5,037 nt of DNA from an uncultured Oscillospiraceae bacterium (GTDB lineage: Bacteria; Bacillota; Clostridia; Oscillospirales; Oscillospiraceae). The translations under genes were made by a program, and so were the position numbers. Positions 1-5,037 of the stretch are shown here, one piece after another. The stretch spans positions 1-5,037 of the forward strand of contig CAKTIN010000108.1 in assembly GCA_934565775.1 (NCBI GenBank), given 5' to 3'. The number at the start of each line of letters is the position of its first letter. Positions within the stretch are counted from its first letter, which is position 1. The notes under the pieces are model-generated. The model had not been told where the DNA came from. It did not search any database and saw only the letters and a program-made list of their open reading frames with translations.

Positions 1-26
1 TATCCCATTTCTGCCGGGATGGCAAG

Positions 27-60
27 AAAAAGCAGAGGGGCGGCGGCGCGCCCCTCTGCT
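27..60 (-). terminator. Intrinsic terminator downstream of the nitroreductase gene
   Basis: A perfect 12-bp GC-rich stem pairs 31-42 with 49-60 (arm AGCAGAGGGGCG on the plus strand) around a 6-nt loop. Read on the minus strand, the stem is followed at once by a run of T (complement of the A-run at 27-31). The plus-strand side after the stem is not T-rich, so the terminator works for leftward transcription. It lies about 120 nt past the nitroreductase stop codon. The intervening 61-181 is an untranslated tail in which I see no convincing gene. Confidence 0.85.
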
Positions 61-181
61 GCTTGCGTCTGTTCGGACCGAAAGCTCCATGTTTCGACAT
101 TTTTCTGATATCGTTTCCTGTATTCTTTCATTGAGGGCGGCCCCTCCGGCAAAAACAGAAGCGTCGGGATCTCTTAAACTA

Positions 182-727
182 TTACTCGCAGAAGGTCAGC
201 AGCTGCTCCACAGACTTTCTCTTGGGGGCGGCGGGCGTCTCGTCGGGATACCCGAAGGGGATCAGGGCCACAACCTCCTCGTTTTCAGGGATGTGCAGGG
301 CCTGGGCCACCATCTCCGGGTCGAATACGCCCATGATCACGGTGCCCACGCCATAGGCATAGGCCGCCAGGCAGAAGGTCTGGGCCGCTGCGCCCACGTC
401 AAACATCAGCCAGCTTCCGCCCCGCTGGGTGGTGCTGCTGCCGTCCTTCTCCATTCCGCTGCGGCCCTTCACCGCCGTCAGCACCGCCACCTGGGGGGCC
501 CGCTCCAATGTGCCGGCATTGTATGTGAATCCCATGGTGCAGTCCCGGGCGATATGCTCTTTGATCTTGGCGTCGTCGCACACATAGTAGCGGGTCACCT
601 GGGTGTTCTTCCAGGACGGGGCATAGGCCGCCGCCCCTACGATCTTCTCCACTGTGGCCCGGTCCACTTTTTCCGCCTTGAATTGCCGCACGCTGCGGCG
701 GCCGGTGATCAGTTCCAATGCTTCCAT
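182..727 (-). CDS. Nitroreductase-family FMN-dependent oxidoreductase
   Basis: A 181-residue protein of the nitroreductase superfamily: cytosolic, normally dimeric flavoenzymes that use NAD(P)H to reduce nitro groups, quinones, enones or flavins. Family marks seen are the N-terminal FMN-phosphate loop RRSVRQF (residues 10-16), the PSWKNTQ segment (37-43) that contacts the flavin, a central helix with MFDVGAAAQTFCLAAYAYG (108-126), GVGTVIMGVFDPE (126-138), and the C-terminal IPFGYPDETPAAPKRKSVEQLL (156-177), where the basic stretch meets FMN. The length matches the short single-domain subfamily. The ATG at 727 is preceded by an AAGGAGA ribosome binding site with 7-nt spacing from GGAG. It lies only 26 nt beyond the gap terminator's T-run, so it has little room for its own promoter and may depend on read-through or a promoter inside gap. 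The fold and cofactor are secure. The substrate cannot be told from sequence; nitroreductase is a family name here, not a proven activity. Confidence 0.9.
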   Translation of the reverse strand: MEALELITGRRSVRQFKAEKVDRATVEKIVGAAAYAPSWKNTQVTRYYVCDDAKIKEHIARDCTMGFTYNAGTLERAPQVAVLTAVKGRSGMEKDGSSTTQRGGSWLMFDVGAAAQTFCLAAYAYGVGTVIMGVFDPEMVAQALHIPENEEVVALIPFGYPDETPAAPKRKSVEQLLTFCE

Positions 728-753
728 ACGGTTTCTCCTTTTCTGTCTGCTGT

Positions 754-784
754 AAAAAAGGAGCGCCGCCTGTGGCGGCGCTCC
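754..784 (-). terminator. Intrinsic terminator of gap
   Basis: An 11-bp perfect stem pairs 760-770 with 774-784 (arm GGAGCGCCGCC) around a 3-nt loop. On the minus strand it is followed directly by six T (complement of A-run 754-759). It starts 15 nt after the gap stop codon. This is a strong textbook terminator that should make gap largely monocistronic, with the downstream nitroreductase gene reached only by read-through. Confidence 0.93.
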
Positions 785-799
785 GGTCAGAAAACGCTC

Positions 800-1900
<1,101 letters not shown>

Positions 1901-1902
1901 TT

Positions 1903-1931
1903 ATTATACAATACTTCTCCCGATGTGTAAA
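1903..1931 (-). promoter_or_regulatory. SigA-type promoter of gap
   Basis: The minus strand carries -35 TTTACA (1926-1931), a 17-bp spacer and a perfect -10 TATAAT (1903-1908). The expected transcription start is near 1896, giving a leader of about 80 nt. Five of six -35 bases match consensus and the spacing is ideal, as expected for a highly expressed glycolytic gene. Confidence 0.88.
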
Positions 1932-2006
1932 GTATCCTTTTTCACAAATTCAGTCAATTTTCCCCATATTCCTTGGACAATATGGCACTGCCCTTCCGGA
2001 TACTTT
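1929..2006. repeat. 9-bp inverted repeat pair flanking the gap upstream region
   Basis: AAAGTATCC at 1929-1937 is matched by its exact reverse complement GGATACTTT at 1998-2006, 60 nt apart. The left arm overlaps the gap -35 box. The right arm overlaps the last base of the stop codon of the 154-residue gene. It may be a pair of regulator half-sites that loop, or chance; no known operator is recognised. Confidence 0.4.
1964..1985. repeat. 7-bp inverted repeat between the helical-protein gene and gap
   Basis: CCATATT (1964-1970) and AATATGG (1979-1985) are perfect reverse complements separated by 8 nt. The dyad lies 20 nt past the stop codon of the 154-residue gene and its centre is about 78 bp upstream of the gap transcription start. 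The lack of a following T-run on either strand argues against an intrinsic terminator. An upstream operator for gap, or an mRNA 3' end stem, are the two readings. Confidence 0.45.
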
Positions 2007-2470
2007 CAGAAATGGAAGTAATTTCCTCCCCCCAGGAGAATCAGCAATCTCCTGCGCCGCCGGGCGCTGCTCCGGAGCAGCATTTCCCTCGCCTCCCCCA
2101 CCCCGGCCAATGCCGCAGCCAGTGCCTGCTCCCGCGCGATTGCCAAGCGCAGCCCCGGTCCCAGATCGCCGGGCGCAGAGAGCCCCTGGGCCGTAGTCTC
2201 TCCCGCGCGGCCGGTCTCATAACGGTACAGCCCCCGCAGAAACGCCGCATCCTCTCTGGCCGATGCCGCCAGCTCCTCCAGCCGGTGCCCAGCAGCGCCT
2301 CCCGCCTGCCGGGCCAGATTCAGATACAGCCCAGCAGACCGCTGGAGCTCCCGTGCCAGGAGTTCCAAATCCGCTCCCGGTTCTTCCTCAGGCTCTGTTT
2401 TCTCCGGCGTTTGCCGCGCCAGAACCCGCTGCCATACTCTTTGGGTCTTTTCCCGGTCAAACGGATCCAT
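2006..2470 (-). CDS. Hypothetical helical protein, possibly a degenerate ferritin/rubrerythrin-like domain
   Basis: A 154-residue protein with no signal peptide or membrane segment; function not recognised. After a charged N-terminus (1-33) it reads as four amphipathic helices: about 34-56, 60-86, 101-122 and 124-146, with a Gly/Pro-containing break at 87-106. That layout, and the opening MDPFDREKTQRVWQRV, recall a ferritin-like family of Clostridia. The expected metal ligands are missing: where an ExxH motif would sit in helix 2 there is ARED (71-74), and in helix 4 SARR (135-138). The C-terminus carries five arginines in a row (137-141) before LLILLGGG. If the fold guess is right, it cannot bind a di-iron centre in the usual way. 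The start is well supported: GGAGG with 5-nt spacing, overlapping the end of the upstream gene, whose stop codon is 2 nt before this ATG. This implies translational coupling and joint function. The gene call is solid; the fold call is from pattern memory. Confidence 0.72.
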   Translation of the reverse strand: MDPFDREKTQRVWQRVLARQTPEKTEPEEEPGADLELLARELQRSAGLYLNLARQAGGAAGHRLEELAASAREDAAFLRGLYRYETGRAGETTAQGLSAPGDLGPGLRLAIAREQALAAALAGVGEAREMLLRSSARRRRRLLILLGGGNYFHF

Positions 2471-2472
2471 AC

Positions 2473-3159
2473 TTACCTCCCCGGCGCCGCAGGCCAGGAG
2501 CTACCGTCCAGTTTGCACGCCAGCTCCTCCAGTGTGACCGTGCAGGTCCCCCGGTACTGCCCGGCCTCCAAGACCCGATAGCGCCCCGGCTCCAGGCCAA
2601 AGGCCGTAGCCGTACCGCTCAGCGGATCGTCCGGGTCATACTGCACCGTAAGGCCGTAAAGGCTCCCCTGCCCCACCAGGTCGTAATAGTAGACCGTCGC
2701 CCAAGGGGTAGCCGGGCAGGAAATGGTCACGCTGCCCCTAGCCTGTCCGTAATACAGGTCCGTGCCCGTGGACCAGCAGGGCCCGGAGAGGCGGCGGACA
2801 ATCCCCGTCTCGCTCAGGGAAAACGCAGCCGTCCCGGCCCGGCCGATCAGCCGGTAGGTCCCGGGCAGCAGGGCTCCCGCCACCCCGTGCCCCTGGGTCA
2901 GGTGGACGGTCCCCACCGCCACTCCCCAACCGTCCTCCAGCCGCAGGGCCTCGCTCCGGCGATCCTCTCCAAATACCGCCAGATAAAGCGCCTGCGCCCG
3001 AGGCAGCTCCGGCTCCTCCGGGAGTCGCCGTACAGCAGCCTGCCGGGGCCCCTCCGCCGCCGGCGCCATGGCCAGGACCCGGGAGGCCAGCGCCACCGTT
3101 ACCGCCGCCGCAAAGGCAAGGCTTGCCAACGCGCAGCTTTGAAATACCCGTTTTTTCAT
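2473..3159 (-). CDS. Exported beta-rich protein of unknown function
   Basis: A 228-residue protein with a clear Sec signal: basic MKKR, hydrophobic core about 9-25, and candidate cleavage after Ala25 or Ala30 (VLA). No LPXTG motif, lipobox or C-terminal membrane helix is seen, so the mature part is probably released or held near the envelope; an uncleaved signal anchor is possible. Residues 33-54 are Pro/Glu/Arg-rich and likely a flexible linker. The rest is rich in Gly, Tyr, Thr and Val, as in beta-sandwich domains. Two similar turns, LLPGTYRLIGRAGTAAFSL (97-115) and LEPGRYRVLEAGQYRGTCTV (189-208), suggest repeated strands as in prealbumin- or SpaA-like folds. Four mature cysteines (128, 148, 206, 215) could form disulfides. 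AGGAGG 9 nt upstream supports the ATG at 3159. It is the first gene of a coupled pair with the helical protein downstream. No family is recognised and no activity is claimed. Confidence 0.75.
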   Translation of the reverse strand: MKKRVFQSCALASLAFAAAVTVALASRVLAMAPAAEGPRQAAVRRLPEEPELPRAQALYLAVFGEDRRSEALRLEDGWGVAVGTVHLTQGHGVAGALLPGTYRLIGRAGTAAFSLSETGIVRRLSGPCWSTGTDLYYGQARGSVTISCPATPWATVYYYDLVGQGSLYGLTVQYDPDDPLSGTATAFGLEPGRYRVLEAGQYRGTCTVTLEELACKLDGSSWPAAPGR

Positions 3160-3184
3160 GGTTTCTCTCCTCCTTCCGCCTACC

Positions 3185-3190
3185 AGTATA
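3185..3190 (-). promoter_or_regulatory. Possible -10 box for the secreted-protein/helical-protein pair
   Basis: TATACT on the minus strand lies 25 nt upstream of the ATG at 3159, a position that leaves room for a short leader with the AGGAGG site. No good -35 is found at 16-18 bp, where TGGTTT-like bases occur, so the promoter may need an activator, may use another sigma factor, or may lie elsewhere. Confidence 0.3.
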
Positions 3191-3297
3191 GGCCAGCTGA
3201 AAGGGGGAAAACCAGCAAAAACCGTCGCAGAAAAACATTTGTGGAATTTTCATAAGGGCGGCTTGAATTATTCGTTGATTTTTTCGGTCTGGTCCTC

Positions 3298-3326
3298 TTG
3301 CGTTTTTCCGAAAGTTTCCGCATAAT
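3298..3326 (+). promoter_or_regulatory. SigA-type promoter of guaA
   Basis: TTGCGT (3298-3303), a 17-bp spacer and CATAAT (3321-3326; five of six consensus bases). The expected start is near 3333, giving a 45-nt leader. TTTCGG (3282-3287) and CCGAAA (3308-3313) form an inverted repeat around the -35 box, a possible operator. The short leader leaves no room for a purine riboswitch. Confidence 0.65.
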
Positions 3327-3344
3327 ATAGAGGTACAGATAGAA

Positions 3345-3360
3345 GCCCGGAATACCGGGC
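3345..3360 (+). promoter_or_regulatory. Hairpin in the guaA leader just upstream of the ribosome binding site
   Basis: A perfect 6-bp GC stem, GCCCGG (3345-3350) with CCGGGC (3355-3360), and an AATA loop ends 5 nt before the GGAGG. It occupies much of the predicted 45-nt leader. No T-run follows, so it is not a terminator. It could stabilise the 5' end or limit ribosome loading. Confidence 0.5.
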
Positions 3361-3365
3361 AGCAT

Positions 3366-3380
3366 GGAGGCAATGGATTG
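3366..3380 (+). promoter_or_regulatory. Ribosome binding site and TTG start of guaA
   Basis: GGAGG at 3366-3370 is 7 nt before the TTG at 3378, the right spacing. The nearby ATGs (3364, 3373) are in another frame that stops at TGA 3391-3393, and the ATG at 3373 is only 2 nt from GGAGG. No ATG exists in the guaA frame near this point, and [16 protein letters not shown] matches the usual GuaA N-terminus, so TTG is the start. Confidence 0.85.
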
Positions 3381-4913
3381 GAAAAGATATTGATTTTGGA
3401 CTTTGGCGGCCAGTATAATCAGCTGATCGCCCGCCGGGTCCGGGAATGCGGCGTTTACTGCGAGGTTCGGCCCTACACCCTGCCTATGGAGCAGATTCGG
3501 GCCTTTGACCCCATGGGCATCATCTTCACCGGCGGCCCGAACAGCGTATACCTGGAGACCTCTCCGCAGGTGGACCCGGCGGTCTTTACCCTGGGGGTCC
3601 CGGTGCTGGGCATCTGCTACGGCTGCCAGCTCCTGGCACACACGCTGGGCGGCCAGGTTGTCCCCGCACAGGCGGACACCGCCCGGGAATACGGGAAAAC
3701 CGAGACCTTTTTTGACACCGGCTGCACCCTGTTCCAGGGGCTTCCCGAGAGCAGCATCACCTGGATGAGCCACGGGGATTACATGGCCCGGGTGCCCGAG
3801 GGCTTCCGTCTGGTGGCGCACACCGACGCCTGCCCCAATGCCGCCATTGCCGACGAGACCCGGCATTTTTACGGCGTGCAGTTCCACCCCGAGGTCAATC
3901 ACACCCAGTACGGGACGCAGATGCTGCGGAACTTCCTGTTCCGGGTCTGCGGCGCAACCGGCCAGTGGACCATGGCGGACTATAAGCTCCGCGCCGTGGA
4001 GTCTCTCCGGGTCAAGATTGGCACAGGCAAGGTGCTCCTGGCCCTGTCCGGCGGTGTGGACAGCTCCGTGGCCGCCGCCCTACTGGCGGAGGCTGTGGGC
4101 AGCCAGCTCACCTGTGTGTTCGTGGACCACGGCCTCATGCGGAAGAACGAGGGGGACGAGGTAGAGGCCGCCTTCTCCAAGTGGGATCTGAATTTCATTC
4201 GGGTCAATGCCGAGGACCGCTTCCTGGGCCGTCTGGCTGGCGTGTCCGAGCCCGAGGCCAAGCGGAAGATCATCGGCGAAGAGTTTATCCGGGTCTTTGA
4301 GGACGAGGCCAAGAAGCTGGGCAAGGTCGATTTTCTGGCCCAGGGCACCATCTATCCCGACGTGATCGAGTCCGGCGCCGGAAACGCGGCGGTCATCAAG
4401 AGCCACCATAATGTGGGCGGCCTGCCGGATCATGTGGACTTCAAGGAGATCGTGGAGCCCCTGCGGATGCTGTTTAAGGATGAGGTGCGGCAGCTGGGCC
4501 GGGAGCTCGGCCTGCCGGAATACCTGGTCATGCGGCAGCCCTTCCCCGGCCCCGGCCTTGCGATCCGGGTCCTTGGGGAAATCACCAAGCCCAAGCTGGA
4601 CACCCTGCGGGAGGCCGATTTCATCTTCCGGGATGAGATCGCAAAGGCCGGTCTGGAGGGTACGATGAACCAGTATTTCGCGGTGCTGACCAATATGCGC
4701 TCCGTTGGCGTTATGGGCGACGGCCGGACCTATGATTACACCCTGGCCCTGCGCAGCGTTACCACCACGGATTTCATGACCGCCGACTGGACCCGGATCC
4801 CTTATGAGGTTCTGGACCGGGTCTCCACCCGGATCGTCAACGAAGTGGGCCATATCAACCGCGTGGTTTACGACATCACCAGCAAGCCCCCCGCGACCAT
4901 TGAGTGGGAGTAA
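3378..4913 (+). CDS. guaA: GMP synthase (glutamine-hydrolysing)
   Basis: A complete 511-residue GMP synthase that aminates XMP to GMP using glutamine and ATP, the last step of guanine nucleotide synthesis; cytosolic, dimeric in the family. The class I glutamine amidotransferase domain spans about 1-190: [15 protein letters not shown] (5-19), TGGP (51-54), nucleophile Cys80 in GICYGCQ, and the His170/Glu172 pair in GVQFHPEV. The ATP-pyrophosphatase domain follows, with P-loop LSGGVDSS (223-230). The C-terminal dimerisation/XMP domain includes [16 protein letters not shown] and ends in the invariant [16 protein letters not shown] has Cys83 where many homologues have Met, which should be harmless. 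The start codon is TTG at 3378. It stands alone on the plus strand, divergent from the secreted-protein pair, with its own promoter; no guaB is in view. Its 3' end is a known integration site for mobile elements, and the reading frame here ends intact. Confidence 0.98.
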   Translation: MEKILILDFGGQYNQLIARRVRECGVYCEVRPYTLPMEQIRAFDPMGIIFTGGPNSVYLETSPQVDPAVFTLGVPVLGICYGCQLLAHTLGGQVVPAQADTAREYGKTETFFDTGCTLFQGLPESSITWMSHGDYMARVPEGFRLVAHTDACPNAAIADETRHFYGVQFHPEVNHTQYGTQMLRNFLFRVCGATGQWTMADYKLRAVESLRVKIGTGKVLLALSGGVDSSVAAALLAEAVGSQLTCVFVDHGLMRKNEGDEVEAAFSKWDLNFIRVNAEDRFLGRLAGVSEPEAKRKIIGEEFIRVFEDEAKKLGKVDFLAQGTIYPDVIESGAGNAAVIKSHHNVGGLPDHVDFKEIVEPLRMLFKDEVRQLGRELGLPEYLVMRQPFPGPGLAIRVLGEITKPKLDTLREADFIFRDEIAKAGLEGTMNQYFAVLTNMRSVGVMGDGRTYDYTLALRSVTTTDFMTADWTRIPYEVLDRVSTRIVNEVGHINRVVYDITSKPPATIEWE

Positions 4914-4918
4914 TCCCA
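4905..4918. other. Palindrome over the guaA stop codon, candidate attachment-site core
   Basis: TGGGA (4905-4909) and TCCCA (4914-4918) form a perfect dyad with the stop codon in its 4-nt centre. Islands and integrative elements that use guaA recombine at the sequence coding for the conserved IEWE end, GAGTGGGA plus stop, which is present here at 4902-4913. Short arms around a small spacer are the usual shape of a tyrosine-recombinase core site. Because the protein end is conserved anyway, the left half would be present in an empty site too; only a second copy further right would prove occupancy. Confidence 0.45.
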
Positions 4919-4920
4919 GA

Positions 4921-4936
4921 AAGGCTGAAAAGCCTT
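4921..4936 (+). other. Hairpin with GAAA tetraloop after guaA
   Basis: AAGGCT and AGCCTT form a perfect 6-bp stem closed by a GAAA (GNRA-type) loop, 7 nt after the stop codon. It is followed by GAAAATG with no T-run, so it is not a standard intrinsic terminator, although TTTT appears at 4950-4953. CCAG (4916-4919) and CTGG (4944-4947) could close an outer, bulged stem. It may end or stabilise the guaA mRNA, or belong to an attachment region. Confidence 0.5.
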
Positions 4937-4972
4937 GAAAATGCTGGACTTTTGCGCCCGGGAATTGCCCCG

Positions 4973-4991
4973 TGACAACAAAATGACAACA
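4973..4991 (+). repeat. Tandem TGACAACA direct repeat, 11-bp period
   Basis: Two exact copies of TGACAACA (4973-4980, 4984-4991) are separated by AAA, so they lie on the same face of the helix. They mark the switch to AT-rich DNA: 4981-5037 has 16 G/C of 57 bases. Such phasing suits a protein binding site, for example integrase arm-type sites or an operator. The protein is unknown. Confidence 0.55.
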
Positions 4992-5037
4992 TTTTAGATT
5001 ATCCAAGAATAAAGAGCTATCTGATTTCTGTTAGAGA

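Noticed and set aside
1..131. Short minus-strand frame starting at 131 with a distant GGAGG, open to the window edge
   Set aside because: It runs straight through the strong terminator hairpin at 27-60, which would be an unusual place for coding sequence. The 11-nt spacing is long and the peptide has no recognisable features.
2263..3255. 330-codon plus-strand open frame opposite the secreted-protein pair
   Set aside because: The Pro/Arg/Gln-rich composition looks like an antisense shadow. The minus-strand genes have a signal peptide, coupled start and stop, and ribosome binding sites.
3327..3377. Purine or other riboswitch in the guaA leader
   Set aside because: The predicted leader is only about 45 nt with one 6-bp hairpin, too short for a known purine, PRPP or ppGpp aptamer plus expression platform.
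3180..3902. 240-codon minus-strand open frame covering the start of guaA and the divergent promoter region
   Set aside because: It crosses the guaA promoter and start, has low-complexity shadow composition, and lacks homology.
4914..4953. Intrinsic terminator for guaA
   Set aside because: The 6-bp hairpin at 4921-4936 is followed by GAAAATG, not a T-run; the TTTT at 4950-4953 is 13 nt away, too far for a standard terminator.
4972..5002. Promoter for a gene to the right (GTGACA with TAGATT, 17-bp spacer)
   Set aside because: The spacing is good but the -10 matches only four of six bases in AT-rich DNA, and no start codon or gene is visible before the window ends.
4080..5006. 308-codon minus-strand open frame opposite guaA
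   Set aside because: It is antisense to a highly conserved enzyme, has no recognisable domain, and its Gly/His/Leu-rich composition mirrors guaA codon bias.

Overview
The window looks like an ordinary chromosomal stretch from a high-GC, low-oxygen Clostridia-type Firmicute, plausibly an Oscillospiraceae relative such as Oscillibacter, Flavonifractor or Lawsonibacter. The evidence is strong GGAGG ribosome binding sites before each gene, intrinsic terminators with U-runs, SigA-like promoters, a TTG-started guaA, and protein wording typical of gut Clostridia. The taxon is inferred; no marker gene settles it.

Layout, left to right. Positions 27-60 hold a minus-strand intrinsic terminator. A small FMN-dependent nitroreductase-family gene (182-727, minus) lies upstream of it. 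Next comes gap, the glycolytic glyceraldehyde-3-phosphate dehydrogenase (800-1816, minus), with a textbook terminator (754-784) between it and the nitroreductase gene. gap has a near-consensus promoter (TTTACA, 17 bp, TATAAT at 1903-1931) and an 80-nt leader with a hairpin. The intergenic DNA behind that promoter carries two inverted repeats. A tight two-gene minus-strand unit follows: an exported beta-rich protein of unknown function (2473-3159), then a 154-residue helical protein (2006-2470). The helical protein resembles a ferritin/rubrerythrin-like fold that has lost its metal ligands. Facing away from this pair is guaA (3378-4913, plus), glutamine-hydrolysing GMP synthase, complete, with its own promoter, a leader hairpin and a TTG start.

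The last 124 bases, after guaA, are the most interesting part. A perfect palindrome straddles the guaA stop codon, a GNRA-looped hairpin follows, then a tandem TGACAACA repeat with an 11-bp period. From about 4970 the base composition falls to under 30% GC. The 3' end of guaA is a known integration site for genomic islands and integrative conjugative elements, so the window may stop just inside such an element. No integrase is in the window, so this is a lead and not a demonstration.

The genes are not one pathway. gap (glycolysis) and guaA (purine synthesis) are housekeeping genes. The nitroreductase gene and the secreted/helical pair are accessory. I see no tRNA, rRNA, CRISPR array, insertion sequence or obvious new defence or biosynthetic system.
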